A DNA stretch of 64,000 nt from positions 109,614-173,613 of the forward strand of contig NZ_JACIGE010000011.1 of NCBI RefSeq assembly GCF_014197755.1, in the 5' to 3' direction. The notes under the pieces are model-generated. The model ran no database searches. It was not told the DNA's origin and saw only the letters and a list, made by a program, of their open reading frames with translations. Shown piece by piece: positions 1 through 9,565 of the stretch. The stretch comes from Rhodocyclus tenuis (lineage in GTDB: Bacteria; Pseudomonadota; Gammaproteobacteria; Burkholderiales; Rhodocyclaceae). The position numbers and the translations under genes were made by a program. Position 1 is the first letter of the stretch. Each line of letters opens with the position of its first letter.

Positions 1-776
1 GCGTCGCCATCCTGCGCGAGCAGGGCGTGAATGGTCAGGTCGAAATGGCCGCCGCCTTCGACCGCGCCGGCTTCGCCGCGGTCGACGTGCACATGAGCGA
101 CATCCTCGCCGGCCGCGTCAGCCTCGCCGACTTCAAGGGTGCGGTCGCCTGCGGCGGTTTCTCCTACGGCGACGTGCTCGGCGCCGGCCAGGGCTGGGCG
201 CGCATCATCCTCTTCAACGCGCGCGCACGCGACGAGTTCGAACGCTTCTTCGCGCGTGCCGACGTGTTCGCCCTCGGCGTCTGCAACGGCTGCCAGATGA
301 TGAGCGCCCTGAAGGAACTGGTGCCGGGCGCCGCCGACTGGCCGCGCTTCGTGCGCAACCGCGTCGAGCAGTTCGAGGCGCGCTACGTGATGAGCGAGAT
401 CGTCGCTTCGCCGTCGATCTTCCTGTCCGGCATGGCCGGCAGCCGCCTGCCGGTGGTCGTCTCGCATGGCGAAGGCCGCGCCGAGTTCGACAGCGCGGCG
501 CAGGCCGAACGCGTCGCCGCGTCGCTGGCCGCGCTGCGCTACGTCGACAACCGGGGTGTTGCGACCGAGGTCTATCCGTACAACCCGAACGGCTCGCCGG
601 GCGGGCTGACCGGCGTCACCACCGCCGACGGCCGCTTCACGATCATGATGCCGCACCCGGAACGCACGTTCCGTGCCGCGCAGATGTCGTGGCGGCCGGC
701 CGACTGGGACGCTGCCGGCATCGAGGCCTCGCCCTGGCTGCGCATGTTCCGCAACGCGCGCCGTTTCGTCGGCTAA
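1..776 (+). CDS. purL: Phosphoribosylformylglycinamidine synthase, C-terminal part
   Basis: The 3' end of purL; the open frame runs in from the window edge (first full codon at base 3), so the gene is partial here only because of the window. The visible part is the glutamine amidotransferase domain that supplies ammonia for converting FGAR to FGAM in purine synthesis. Visible motifs are the nucleophile block GVCNGCQMM, and a C-terminal MMPHPERTF carrying the catalytic His/Glu region, with [12 protein letters not shown] near the start. This is the single-chain type found in proteobacteria. A terminator follows directly. Confidence 0.97.
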   Translation, partial: VAILREQGVNGQVEMAAAFDRAGFAAVDVHMSDILAGRVSLADFKGAVACGGFSYGDVLGAGQGWARIILFNARARDEFERFFARADVFALGVCNGCQMMSALKELVPGAADWPRFVRNRVEQFEARYVMSEIVASPSIFLSGMAGSRLPVVVSHGEGRAEFDSAAQAERVAASLAALRYVDNRGVATEVYPYNPNGSPGGLTGVTTADGRFTIMMPHPERTFRAAQMSWRPADWDAAGIEASPWLRMFRNARRFVG

Positions 777-797
777 GCGTTCTCCGGGCAGCAAAGA

Positions 798-837
798 GAA
801 ACGCCGGAGCGGTTTCCCGCTCCGGCGTTTCTTTTTT
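798..837 (+). terminator. Bidirectional rho-independent terminator between purL and the rotamase gene
   Basis: Perfect 14-bp arms (798-811 and 818-831, GAAACGCCGGAGCG and its complement) with a 6-base loop, followed by CTTTTTT. The other strand also ends in an A/T-rich stretch, so it can serve both convergent genes, purL from the left and the rotamase gene from the right. Confidence 0.9.
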
Positions 838-879
838 GAGGCATCGGCTGCCGGCGGAGGCCTGCAGCAGGGTCTGGTC

Positions 880-1725
880 TTACTCGACCTTGGCCTTGCT
901 GCGCAGGTCGTTGACCATCTTTTCGATCTGCTGCTGCTGCGCGCGCTGCGCCAGTTGCGGCTTGATCGCGTCGAAAGGTGGCGGCGTCAGCGGACGCGCG
1001 TCTTCCTGCAGGATGACGTGGTAGCCGAACTCGGTCTTGACCGGCGTTTCGGTGAACTTGCCCTTCTGCAGCTTGGTCAGCGCGTCGGCGAAAGGCTTCA
1101 CGTAATTGGCCGGGCTGCCCCAGCCGAGGTCGCCGCCGTTGTCCTTGGAGCCAGGATCCTTCGACTGCTTGGCCAGGTCTTCGAACTTCGCCCCACCCTT
1201 CAGCTTGGCGATGATCGCCTTGGCGTCGTCTTCCTTCTCGACCAGGATGTGGCGCGTCTTGTACTCGCTGCCGCCGAGCTGTGCCTTGATCTTGTCGTAG
1301 TCGGCCTTGAGCGTTTCGTCGCTGATCGGGTGCTTTTTCACGTAATCCTGGATGAAGGCACGCACGTAGATTGCCTGACGCGCGAGATCAGCCTGGATGG
1401 CGATCGCTGCCTGCTTGTCGAGGCCCTTCTTCTTCGCTTCCTGCGCCAGCAGTTCGCGGCGGATCAGCTCTTCACGCACGGCGTTGCGCAGTTCCGCACC
1501 CTCGGGCGCGCCTTGCGCTTTCTGCTCGCTGATGAAGGCATCAGCGGCGCTCTGCGGGATGGCAACGCCATTGACCGTCGCGAAAACACCGCCGCCCTTC
1601 GACTTCGCGGCTGCCGGCTTGGTCGCGGCTGCGGCGTCTGCCGGTGCTTCGTCGGCGGCGAGAACCGGCAACGAAATCAGGGAGCCGACTGCGAGTGCGG
1701 CGGCCAGTGTCGAGAGTTTATGCAT
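880..1725 (-). CDS. Exported PpiC-type peptidylprolyl isomerase (parvulin foldase)
   Basis: A 281-residue periplasmic folding factor. The first 23 residues form a signal peptide (Lys, hydrophobic core, cleavage near VLA/ADE). An Ala-rich linker follows, then a SurA-N-like helical region, and a parvulin rotamase domain at about residues 150-250 with TRHILVEKEDDA, GGDLGWG, KPFADAL and TEFGYHVI. The domain catalyses cis-trans isomerisation of prolyl bonds in exported proteins. The gene leads the minus-strand group but is separated from bolA by about 80 bases and could have its own promoter. Family membership is clear; the client proteins are not known. Confidence 0.93.
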   Translation of the reverse strand: MHKLSTLAAALAVGSLISLPVLAADEAPADAAAATKPAAAKSKGGGVFATVNGVAIPQSAADAFISEQKAQGAPEGAELRNAVREELIRRELLAQEAKKKGLDKQAAIAIQADLARQAIYVRAFIQDYVKKHPISDETLKADYDKIKAQLGGSEYKTRHILVEKEDDAKAIIAKLKGGAKFEDLAKQSKDPGSKDNGGDLGWGSPANYVKPFADALTKLQKGKFTETPVKTEFGYHVILQEDARPLTPPPFDAIKPQLAQRAQQQQIEKMVNDLRSKAKVE

Positions 1726-1804
1726 GTTTCGTCTTCCTTCGTTCAGGGGATTGCGGAGTTTGTCATATCCCGGAAGTGCCGGGAAAGCATTTTCTGTATC
1801 GAAA

Positions 1805-2080
1805 TTATACGGCGTCGGAGATTACGGTTTTGATACTGAGCGCGTGCAGCGGACCGTGCATCAAGTCGCCGACAGTGTCGATGACGAGGCGGTGGCGGGC
1901 CAGCGGACTCAGGCCGGCAAAGCGCGGCGAGGCGATCAGCAGCTTGTAGTGCGCGCCTTGGCTGGCACCGGCATGGCCGGCGTGCCGTGACGAATCGTCG
2001 ATCAGTTCAAGCTGCGTCGGCGCGAGTGCGGCTAAGCGCGCGCGCAGCTGTGCTTCCAGGTTTCCGTCAGCCGCACTCAT
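1805..2080 (-). CDS. bolA: BolA family protein
   Basis: About 91 residues. I place the start at the ATG ending at 2080, which overlaps the yciI stop by 4 bases (ATGA); the longer upstream frame reads into yciI and has no BolA character. The BolA fold is visible in [15 protein letters not shown], with the conserved His residues, then [21 protein letters not shown] and the C-terminal [10 protein letters not shown]. BolA proteins pair with monothiol glutaredoxins in Fe-S and stress biology. Translational coupling to yciI is likely. Confidence 0.9.
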   Translation of the reverse strand: MSAADGNLEAQLRARLAALAPTQLELIDDSSRHAGHAGASQGAHYKLLIASPRFAGLSPLARHRLVIDTVGDLMHGPLHALSIKTVISDAV

Positions 2081-2379
2081 GCCGGCAGTGTCTTCAGGAA
2101 GGGTTTGACGCTCACCGTCGCGTAGACGCCGGCGGCGACATACGGGTCGGCATTGGCCCAATCAGTGGCTGCGTCGAGCGAGGCGAACTCGGCAACGATC
2201 AGGCTGCCGGAGAATCCGGCCGGGCCGGGATCGGCGGCGTCGATGGCCGGGAAGGGTCCGGCCAGCAACAGGCGACCGGCTTCCTGCAGCAGGCGCAGGC
2301 GCTCGCGGTGCGGCGCGCGCGCGGCGAGGCGCGCGGCCAGCGAATCGGGCCGGTCTGCGGCGACGATGGCGTAGAACAT
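2077..2379 (-). CDS. yciI: YciI family protein
   Basis: A 100-residue single-domain YciI protein (dimeric alpha+beta barrel). Family features are the N-terminal [12 protein letters not shown], the R.....HL-like segment around [18 protein letters not shown] and the DPYVAAGVY block. The family is linked to muconolactone-isomerase-like folds, and no cellular reaction is established for this gene. It overlaps the yciB stop by 1 base and the bolA start by 4 bases, so the three form one operon. Confidence 0.88.
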   Translation of the reverse strand: MFYAIVAADRPDSLAARLAARAPHRERLRLLQEAGRLLLAGPFPAIDAADPGPAGFSGSLIVAEFASLDAATDWANADPYVAAGVYATVSVKPFLKTLPA

Positions 2380-2912
2380 CAGGGTTTCTCCTCAATGTAT
2401 TTCGACAGCAGCAGGCCCTGCACGACGACGAAAACGAGCATCAGCCCCATGCCGCCGAAGAGCTTGAAATTGACCCAGTCGTCGGTCGAAAAGTTGAAGG
2501 CGACGAGCAGGTTGGCGATGCCCATGAAGACGAAGAAGCCGATCCACGAGAGATTGAGCCTGGCCCAGACGTGCTCGGGCAGCTGCATCTGTTCGCTGAG
2601 CATTTTCTGGATCAGGTTCTTGCCGAAGAAGCGCGCGCTGGCAAAGAGCGCGACGGCGAAGACCCAGTAGAGGATGGTCGGCTTCCACTTGATGAAGGTC
2701 TCGTCGTGCAGCGCCAGCGTCATGCCGCCGAACACGCCGACGATGACCAGCGACACCCACTGCATCGGCTCGACGCGCCGGTGCCGTAGCCACACCCAGG
2801 CGATCTGCCCGATGGTGGCGACGATGGCGACCGTCGTTGCGACGTAGATATCCGCCATCTTGAAGGCGATGAAGAAGAGCAGTACGGGAAACAGGTCGAA
2901 GAGAAGCTTCAT
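2379..2912 (-). CDS. yciB: Inner membrane-spanning protein YciB (septation protein A)
   Basis: A 177-residue polytopic membrane protein with about five hydrophobic helices, starting [17 protein letters not shown] as in YciB/IspZ proteins. The conserved [16 protein letters not shown] and [16 protein letters not shown] segments are present. YciB has been tied to cell-envelope and division functions. First gene of the yciB-yciI-bolA operon on this strand. Confidence 0.93.
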   Translation of the reverse strand: MKLLFDLFPVLLFFIAFKMADIYVATTVAIVATIGQIAWVWLRHRRVEPMQWVSLVIVGVFGGMTLALHDETFIKWKPTILYWVFAVALFASARFFGKNLIQKMLSEQMQLPEHVWARLNLSWIGFFVFMGIANLLVAFNFSTDDWVNFKLFGGMGLMLVFVVVQGLLLSKYIEEKP

Positions 2913-3043
2913 GCGCGGGTCTGCGAAAGTGAGGGTTTTTCCCCGGAACTGATGCCGGCAAAGCCGGCGGGGAGCGGCGGCAGCGAGCGCTGCACAAGGG
3001 TTCGCGAGATGTCTTCCCGCTGCTGCGGCGGGACGGCGAGCAG

Positions 3044-3087
3044 GTGTCAGGGTGGTGTCAGGGTGGTGTCAGGGTGGTGTCAGGGTG
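3044..3087. repeat. Four perfect tandem copies of an 11-bp unit
   Basis: GTGTCAGGGTG occurs four times in a row with no mismatch, in the space between the divergent yciB and sensor-kinase genes. Being 11 bp it does not keep a reading frame, so it is either a promoter-region repeat or a slippage-prone satellite. Confidence 0.9.
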
Positions 3088-3201
3088 GCAGCGAGGCGGT
3101 GATGTTCCGTGGATTATGGCCGATCGGTCGAGCGGCTGTCCATGTTGCGCCGGCGTTATACTCGACCCCGGCTGCGCTTGGCAGTGGCTGGCGGGAGACT
3201 C

Positions 3202-5697
3202 ATGAAGCGCATTGACAGCATTACCGAAGCGCTCGGCGAAGGCGTCATCGCCAGCGACGCTGACGGTCGTTGCACCTTCCTCAACGCCGAGGGCGAGCGC
3301 CTGCTCGGTTGGTCGCGCGACGAGATTGCCGGCCGCGATGTGCACGACACCATTCATTCGCATACGGCGAGCGGCTTGCCGGTCTCGCGCGACGAATGTC
3401 CGCTACATTCGCCGGTGCTGGTACGCGAGGTGTTTCGTTCGGAACTCGACGCCTTCATCCGCCGCGATGGAAGCAGTTTCCCCGTTTCGCTGGTGTCCAC
3501 TCCGCTGTTCGACGGCGAGCGCTTGGTCGGCAATGTCACCGTTTTCCAGGACATCAGCGAACGCCGGCGCGACGAGGCGCATCTGCTGGCGACCGCTTCA
3601 CGCCTGTCGGCGCTGGTCGAGAGCATGCAGGCCGGCGTCCTGCTCGAGGACGAAAGCGGCGTCGTTGTCGTTGCCAACCAGACGCTGTGCGAGCTGTTCG
3701 GCATCGACATTGCCGGTGTCGAACTCGCGGGTATCAGCGCTCTTGCCGTTCTTGACGAATGCGCGCAGCGACTGTGTCAGACGGGAACACTGGCCGCACT
3801 CGTGGCCCGCGACGCGGCCAGCCCGCCGCTGCTTGGCCTGGAACTGCCGCTGGCCGACGGACGCTTCTTCGAACTCGATCAGGCGCCGGTTTTCCTCTTT
3901 CCCGAACTGCCGCGCGCCGAAGACTGTCGCGGCCGGCTGTGGGTGTTCCGTGACATCAGTGGCCGCAAGCGCGTCGAAGTCGAGTTGCAGCACGCGCGCG
4001 AAGCGGCCGAGGCGGCCAACCGTACCAAGGGCGTCTTTCTCGCGGCGATGAGCCACGAGTTGCGCACACCGATGAACGGCATTGTCGGCATGACCGATCT
4101 GCTGCTCGACACCCGCCTCGACGACGAGCAGCGCGAATACCTCGAGATGGTGCGCTTTTCAGCCGATGCGCTGCTGGTGATCATCGACGACATTCTCGAT
4201 TTTTCGAAGATCGAGGCCGGGCGGATGGAGATCGAGTGCGTGCCTTTCCGCCTGCGTGAGTTGCTCAGCCGCAGCCTGCGGCCGCTGGCGCTGCGTGCCG
4301 AACAGAAGGGATTGCAGCTGCGCTGGCAGGTCGCCGCTGGAACGCCCGACGCGCTGCTCGCCGACCCGGTACGCCTGCGCCAGTCGCTGATCAATCTGGT
4401 CGGCAATGCCATCAAGTTCACCAGCGCCGGCGAAATCGTCGTCAGTGTCGGCCTCGCGGCAAGCGCCGCTGCGCCGCCCGGCGTGGTCGGCGCCGGCGGC
4501 AGCATCGATCTGGCCTTTGCCGTGCGCGATACCGGCATCGGCATTTCCCCGGAAAAACAGGCCGAAGTCTTTGCCGCGTTCACGCAGGCGGACAGCTCGA
4601 TTACGCGCCGTTTTGGCGGCAGCGGCCTCGGGCTGGCGATTACGCGCAAGCTGCTAGCGCTGATGGGCGGCGAGATCCGCCTCGACAGCGTTCCCGGCGT
4701 CGGCAGCACTTTCTCCTTCACCCTGCCGCTGGGGCTCGATCAAGTCGGCGAACGCACGGCGGCAGCCCGAGACCTGGCGGCGTACGCGGAATCTGGCAGT
4801 CGCCGGGGCTCAGAGCCTATCCGGGATAACGCTCACGCCGCGCAAACGCCGCGGAACGCGGCCGCGGCGACGAGCACCCGGCAGGCGCCGGCTGACGAAT
4901 GGCGCGCCGTGGCCAGCGTCGCTGCCAGGCAGCCGTCAGTCCTGGCTGGCCGTTCGCTGCGCATCCTGCTCGCCGAGGACAATCCGGTGAACCAGCGTGT
5001 TGCCACGCTCATGCTCGAAAAGCGCGGCCATCGCGTCAGCGTCGTCGGCGACGGCGAGGCGGCGCTGGCGCGGCTTGCCGCCGAGCCCTTCGATCTGGTG
5101 CTGATGGACATCCACATGCCGCTTCTCGACGGCATCGCTGCCAGCGAGCGCCTGCGCGCCGAGGAAGCCGGCGGCGAGCGGCCGCGCCTGCCGGTGCTGG
5201 CGCTGACCGCCAGCGTCAGTATCGAGGAACGCGCGCTGTGCCGCGCCGCCGGCATGGATGCTGTGGTTGCCAAGCCGGTGCGCGCCGAAACGCTTTTTGC
5301 GGCGATTGCGCAGGTGATCGCCGCAACGCGGCGCGCCAACGCGATCGCGCAGTTGGGTGGCGACGCCGAGCTGTTCGCGCAGGTGGTCGCCGCCTTCGCA
5401 GCCGGCCTGCCGGCGACGCTGGCCGCCTTGCGTGCTGCGCTGCTGAGCGGCGATCGGCAGCTTTTGCGGCGCGAGGCGCATTCGGCGAAGAGCGTTCTCG
5501 CCACCTTTGCCGACAGTGAGGGCGCACAGCTGGCGCAGGAACTGGAAACCTGGGCTGCCGGCAGCAGCGGCGCCGACGATCAGGATGAGGCTGTCACCAG
5601 AACCGAAGCGCTGCAGGCGGCGCTGACGCGTCTGGCCGACGAGTTGGCAGACGAGTTGGCAGACGAGTCGGGCAACGCCGGCGAGCTTCGCGAGTAG
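3202..5697 (+). CDS. Hybrid sensor histidine kinase (PAS-PAS-HisKA-HATPase-REC-Hpt)
   Basis: An 831-residue phosphorelay kinase. I start at the ATG at 3202 because GGGAG lies just upstream and the PAS domain begins there. Order: PAS (about 1-115), a second PAS-like domain (about 125-255), HisKA with His285 in [11 protein letters not shown], HATPase ([21 protein letters not shown]), a variable linker, receiver domain with acceptor Asp636 in LVLMDIHMP, and a C-terminal Hpt with His760 in REAHSAKS. No transmembrane segment is evident, so it is probably cytoplasmic. No dedicated response regulator is adjacent, and input signal and output are unknown. The protein ends in a small repeat ([11 protein letters not shown]). 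Confidence 0.92.
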   Translation: MKRIDSITEALGEGVIASDADGRCTFLNAEGERLLGWSRDEIAGRDVHDTIHSHTASGLPVSRDECPLHSPVLVREVFRSELDAFIRRDGSSFPVSLVSTPLFDGERLVGNVTVFQDISERRRDEAHLLATASRLSALVESMQAGVLLEDESGVVVVANQTLCELFGIDIAGVELAGISALAVLDECAQRLCQTGTLAALVARDAASPPLLGLELPLADGRFFELDQAPVFLFPELPRAEDCRGRLWVFRDISGRKRVEVELQHAREAAEAANRTKGVFLAAMSHELRTPMNGIVGMTDLLLDTRLDDEQREYLEMVRFSADALLVIIDDILDFSKIEAGRMEIECVPFRLRELLSRSLRPLALRAEQKGLQLRWQVAAGTPDALLADPVRLRQSLINLVGNAIKFTSAGEIVVSVGLAASAAAPPGVVGAGGSIDLAFAVRDTGIGISPEKQAEVFAAFTQADSSITRRFGGSGLGLAITRKLLALMGGEIRLDSVPGVGSTFSFTLPLGLDQVGERTAAARDLAAYAESGSRRGSEPIRDNAHAAQTPRNAAAATSTRQAPADEWRAVASVAARQPSVLAGRSLRILLAEDNPVNQRVATLMLEKRGHRVSVVGDGEAALARLAAEPFDLVLMDIHMPLLDGIAASERLRAEEAGGERPRLPVLALTASVSIEERALCRAAGMDAVVAKPVRAETLFAAIAQVIAATRRANAIAQLGGDAELFAQVVAAFAAGLPATLAALRAALLSGDRQLLRREAHSAKSVLATFADSEGAQLAQELETWAAGSSGADDQDEAVTRTEALQAALTRLADELADELADESGNAGELRE

Positions 5698-5770
5698 CCG
5701 CAGAACCGCCAACGGTCAGCCAGGGCGCAGGCGGCGCGGCTGCCGCCTCCGGTTCCTGGTGGTCGCAGCC

Positions 5771-6451
5771 TCAGAGTGGCAGCGTCAGCGCGGCGGCGGC
5801 TGCCTGCGGCGTCACTCCGTGCTCGACGATGCCGAGCAGTGGCGTCGGCAGCAGACGGGCGATCGTCTGCAGATTCTCGGTAAAGCGCGGCATCTCCGCG
5901 TCGATGCGGTTGGCGACCCAGCCGCTGATGCGCAGTCCGCGCGCGCTGAGCACCTCGTGCGTCAGTAGCGCGTGGTTGATGCAGCCCAGACGCATGCCGA
6001 CGACGAGGATGACGCGCAGGTCGAGCGCGACCGCGAGATTGGCGCCGTCGATCTCGTCGCCGAGCGGCACGAGAAAGCCGCCGACGCCCTCGACCAGCGT
6101 TGCATCGGCCAGCGTGCGCAGCTCGTTGAACGCGGCGACGATGCGCTCCAGCTCGATGTCCACACCGGCCTCGGCGGCAGCGATGTGCGGCGCGATTGCT
6201 GGCGCGAAGCAGTAGGGGTTGCGCAGTGCGCGCGGTGCCTCGACCGACGAGGCGGCGGCGAGCGCATCGACGTCCTCGTTGTTGCCGGCGTCGTCGGTGC
6301 CGCTGGCCACCGGCTTCATGCCGATCGCCGACAGTCCGCGCTGGCGCAGTGCGTGCAGCAGCGCGCAGCTGACGAAGGTCTTGCCAACGCCGGTATCGGT
6401 ACCGACGATGAACCAGGCGGGGCGGCGGGCGGGGTCGATGGTGGCGTTCAT
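5771..6451 (-). CDS. bioD: Dethiobiotin synthetase
   Basis: A 226-residue ATP-dependent carboxylase that closes the ureido ring, turning 7,8-diaminopelargonate plus CO2 into dethiobiotin. The P-loop GTDTGVGKT is near the N-terminus, followed by GMKPVASG and the EGVGGFLVPL block. The start is the ATG at 6451; longer upstream reading runs into bioHC. Last gene of the minus-strand operon bioA-bioF-bioHC-bioD. bioB is not in the window. Confidence 0.96.
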   Translation of the reverse strand: MNATIDPARRPAWFIVGTDTGVGKTFVSCALLHALRQRGLSAIGMKPVASGTDDAGNNEDVDALAAASSVEAPRALRNPYCFAPAIAPHIAAAEAGVDIELERIVAAFNELRTLADATLVEGVGGFLVPLGDEIDGANLAVALDLRVILVVGMRLGCINHALLTHEVLSARGLRISGWVANRIDAEMPRFTENLQTIARLLPTPLLGIVEHGVTPQAAAAALTLPL

Positions 6452-6513
6452 GGGCTCGGGGCGGTGCGGATCGGGTGTTCGCTGGTTCGGGAGGCGTTGG
6501 CTCGGGGCGCTGC

Positions 6514-8313
6514 TCAGGCGGCGCTTGCCGCCGGCTTGCTGGCGTAGGCGAGGATGACATCGTAGCTCGCCGGCAGTCCTTGTGGCTGCCGCTGCTCTTC
6601 GTAAGCGGCGGTAAACGCCTGCCAGACGCTGCGGCTCATCAGTCCGCGCCGGGCGCCGGCGCCGACGCCATTGGCGCCGATTTCGCGCACCGCGGCGAGC
6701 AGCTCGCGCAACTCGCGGTAATGCAGGGTCAGGGTCTGTCGTTCGATGCGGATGTCGGTGAAGCCGGCGGCGCGCAGGTGCCCGGCGAGCGCTTGCGGCG
6801 GCGCGAAAGCCAGCGTGTGCCGGTAGCGGTCGACGCCGGCAAAGGCGGCACGCAGTTCGGCGAAGGTGTCGGGTCCGAGCGTCGCCAGCGCCAGCCGGCC
6901 GCCGGCGCGCAGCGTGCGCGCCGCTTCGCGCGCGACGCGCGCGCTGTCGCACCACTGGATGGCCAGGCTCGACCAGTAGAGGTCGAAGCTCGCGTCGGCG
7001 CAGGGCAGCGCTTCGATGTCGGCGGCGAGGCGCAGCGCGCCGCCCGTGGCGTGCGTCGGATGCGCCAGCATCGCCGGCGCGAAGTCGGCGGCGACCAGTT
7101 CGAGAGCGGGCCAGCGTGCGCGCAGGAGCGCGCCGCCGTAGCCGGTGCCGCAGCCAGCGTCGATGGCGCGCAGTGCGCCGCTGGCGGTGGTGCTGGCCGT
7201 GGTCGGGCGGTGCTGCGTGGCGGATTGCGCCTCGGCTTGCGCGGCAGATTGTTCCTCGGCCCGGCCGGTGCCCGCCGGGGGCAGGCCAGCGCCGAGCAGG
7301 TCGGCGACCTGACGCTGGACGACTGCCGCGGCGTCGTAGCTGGTCGCCGCGCGCTCGAAAGCGGCGCGCACGCGTTGCTTCGGCGGCAGGGCTGCGGCGT
7401 CGTTTGCCAGCGGGTTGGCGCTGGTCGCTTCCGCGGCTTCATTGCAGCTACGCTCACCGTCACGCGCCTTGGCGCGGCGCGACGCCGGCAGCGCGGCGAC
7501 AAAGCCGGCGATGCGCGCGGCAAAGCGCTGCGGGTCGGCGAGGAAAGGGGCGTGCGCCGCGTCGCTGAAGCTCTCGAACTCCGCATCGGGTAGCGTCGCG
7601 GCGAGGAAACGGCCGGCCGCGGGCGGCGTCAGCGCGTCGCGTTCGCCGTGGATGAGCAGCGTCGGCACGTTGATGTGCGGCACGCGTTCGCGCAGGTCGA
7701 CATCGCGCAGCCAGTCGAGGCCGCGTGCCAGCGCTGCCGGCGCGGGTTCGGCGCTGTCGCCTTGCGCTGCGGCCAGTGCCCGCGTCAGCGTGCGCGCCTG
7801 GGTGTCGCCCTGGTTGAGCAACGCGATGAAGCGTTTGCGCGTCGCTGCCGCGTCGCTGGCGAGCGCGGCGTGGAAAGCGGCGAGCACCGCCGGCGCTTGC
7901 GCCGCCGGCCAATCGGTACGCTGCGTGAAGCACGGCGTACTGCCGACGAGGATCAGCCCGCCGACGCGCTGCGGCGCTGTCGCCGCCGCCTGCAAGGCGA
8001 GCAGGCCGCCGAGCGACCAGCCGCAGAGAACGACGCCCTCGGGCAAACTTGCCAGCAGTGCGTCGGCCGCTGCGGCGAAGCTCGCGTCCGCGCCGGTGCT
8101 GCCGTCCGCGTTATCGTTCGCAGTGTTGGCGGCATTGCCGTCTGCAGTGCTGTCCGCAGTGCTCCCGTATCCGGGCAGGCTGACAAGCCGCACGTTCCAG
8201 TCGGTGCCGAGCGCGCTGTGCAGGGCGTCGGCGGCAGCGCCCCAGCAGGCGCTGCCGATTCCCCAGCCGTGGATCAGTGCCAGTTCGCCGCCGCGGCGGT
8301 TTCCGTCTTTCAT
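6514..8313 (-). CDS. bioHC: Bifunctional BioH-BioC fusion: pimeloyl-ACP methyl ester esterase and malonyl-ACP O-methyltransferase
   Basis: One 599-residue frame joins the two enzymes that begin and end the pimeloyl-ACP detour of biotin synthesis. Residues about 1-265 are an alpha/beta hydrolase with GWSLGGL around the nucleophile Ser, Asp in HGERDAL and His in DAAHAPF. After an Ala-rich linker, residues about 300-598 form BioC with the SAM-binding AIDAGCGTGYGG. The hydrolase has a low-complexity insertion rich in Asp, Ala and Asn (TADGNAANTANDNADGST) and the methyltransferase another Ala/Gln/Thr-rich one. BioHC fusions are known in some bacteria. The start at 8313 is the best fit to BioH; an ATG at 8358 is possible. 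Confidence 0.93.
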   Translation of the reverse strand: MKDGNRRGGELALIHGWGIGSACWGAAADALHSALGTDWNVRLVSLPGYGSTADSTADGNAANTANDNADGSTGADASFAAAADALLASLPEGVVLCGWSLGGLLALQAAATAPQRVGGLILVGSTPCFTQRTDWPAAQAPAVLAAFHAALASDAAATRKRFIALLNQGDTQARTLTRALAAAQGDSAEPAPAALARGLDWLRDVDLRERVPHINVPTLLIHGERDALTPPAAGRFLAATLPDAEFESFSDAAHAPFLADPQRFAARIAGFVAALPASRRAKARDGERSCNEAAEATSANPLANDAAALPPKQRVRAAFERAATSYDAAAVVQRQVADLLGAGLPPAGTGRAEEQSAAQAEAQSATQHRPTTASTTASGALRAIDAGCGTGYGGALLRARWPALELVAADFAPAMLAHPTHATGGALRLAADIEALPCADASFDLYWSSLAIQWCDSARVAREAARTLRAGGRLALATLGPDTFAELRAAFAGVDRYRHTLAFAPPQALAGHLRAAGFTDIRIERQTLTLHYRELRELLAAVREIGANGVGAGARRGLMSRSVWQAFTAAYEEQRQPQGLPASYDVILAYASKPAASAA

Positions 8314-8380
8314 GTCCGGTTTTTCTGCCTTGCTGCTGCGGCGGTGTTCGCCGCGCATGCCTGCTTTCGCATGCCAGCGT

Positions 8381-9547
8381 TCATTTCGCGGCGTGCTCCA
8401 GCTCGCGCAAGGCGGCAAGGAGTTGGGCAACGTGTTCGCTGGTGTGCGTCGCGCTCAAGGAAACGCGCAGGCGCGCGCTGCCGGCGGGAACTGTCGGCGG
8501 ACGGATTGGCGGCACCCACAGGCCGCGTTCGGCGAGGCCGGCGGCGACGCGCAGCACCTCGTGGTTGTCGCCGACCAGTACCGGCTGGATCGCCGTCGGC
8601 GACGGCAGCAGGCGCCAGCGCGTGTCGGTGAGCCCCACGCGCAACTGCGTGGCGAGCGCGGCGAGTTGCGCGCGACGCGCTTCGCCGGCGGCGATCAGCT
8701 CGAGCGACTTGAGCAGCGCGACGGCGAGCAGCGGCGGCGCGGCGGTGGTGAAGATGTGGCTGCGCGCGCGTTGCAGCAGCCAGTCGATCACGCTGGCGTC
8801 GCCGGCGACGAAGGCGCCGCCGACACCGGCGGCCTTGCCGAGCGTTCCCATGTGCACGATGCGCGGCGATGGCGGCAGGCCAAAATGCGCGAGGCTGCCG
8901 CGCCCCTGCGGGCCGAGCACGCCGAAGCCGTGCGCGTCGTCGACCACCAGCCAGGCGTCGTAACGCTCGGCGAGCGAGAACAGCTCGGGCAGCGGCGCGA
9001 GATCGCCGTCCATGCTGAACACGGCGTCGGTGAGGATCAGCTTGCGCCGGGCGCTGCTGCGTTCGAGCAGTCTTTCCAGCATGCCGATGTCGTTGTGCCC
9101 GTAGCGGTGGCTGTCGGCGCGCGACAGCTGCACCGCGTCGATCAGCGAGGCGTGGTTGAGCCGGTCGGAGAACACCGCGTCGCCGCGGCCGACCAGCGTC
9201 GGCACGATGCCGAGGTTGGCGAGGTAGCCGGTACCGAAGAGCAGCGCCCGCTCGCGGCCGACGAAGGCAGCCAGCCGCCGCTCCAGTTCGGCGTGCGGTG
9301 CGAAGTGGCCGCTGACCAGCGCCGAGGCGCCGGCGCCGACGCCCCATTCCTGCGCGCCGGCGATGGCGGCTTCAATCAGTGCTGCGTCGCTGGCGAGGCC
9401 GAGGTAGTCGTTGCTGGCAAAGCTGACCAGTTCGCGGCCGTCGACGACGGCGCGCGGGCCGCAGGGCGAGGCCAGCGTGCGCACCGAGCGCGTCAGCCCG
9501 TCGCGTTCGAGAGTGGCAAGCTGGCTGGCGAGTTCGTCGGCGATCAT
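8381..9547 (-). CDS. bioF: 8-amino-7-oxononanoate synthase
   Basis: A 388-residue PLP enzyme that condenses pimeloyl-ACP with L-alanine. The fold-type-I signature is present: SFASNDYLGLA, the cofactor Asp in VVDDAHGFGVLGPQGRG, and the PLP lysine in HMGTLGKAAGVGG. Length is normal for the family. It sits 18 bases downstream of bioA and 67 bases before bioHC, consistent with one transcript. Confidence 0.96.
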   Translation of the reverse strand: MIADELASQLATLERDGLTRSVRTLASPCGPRAVVDGRELVSFASNDYLGLASDAALIEAAIAGAQEWGVGAGASALVSGHFAPHAELERRLAAFVGRERALLFGTGYLANLGIVPTLVGRGDAVFSDRLNHASLIDAVQLSRADSHRYGHNDIGMLERLLERSSARRKLILTDAVFSMDGDLAPLPELFSLAERYDAWLVVDDAHGFGVLGPQGRGSLAHFGLPPSPRIVHMGTLGKAAGVGGAFVAGDASVIDWLLQRARSHIFTTAAPPLLAVALLKSLELIAAGEARRAQLAALATQLRVGLTDTRWRLLPSPTAIQPVLVGDNHEVLRVAAGLAERGLWVPPIRPPTVPAGSARLRVSLSATHTSEHVAQLLAALRELEHAAK

Positions 9548-9565
9548 CGGGCGATTATCGTGGGG

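Noticed and set aside
3044..3087. Tandem repeat considered as a CRISPR array
   Set aside because: Units are 11 bp and directly adjacent, with no spacers and no cas genes in the window.
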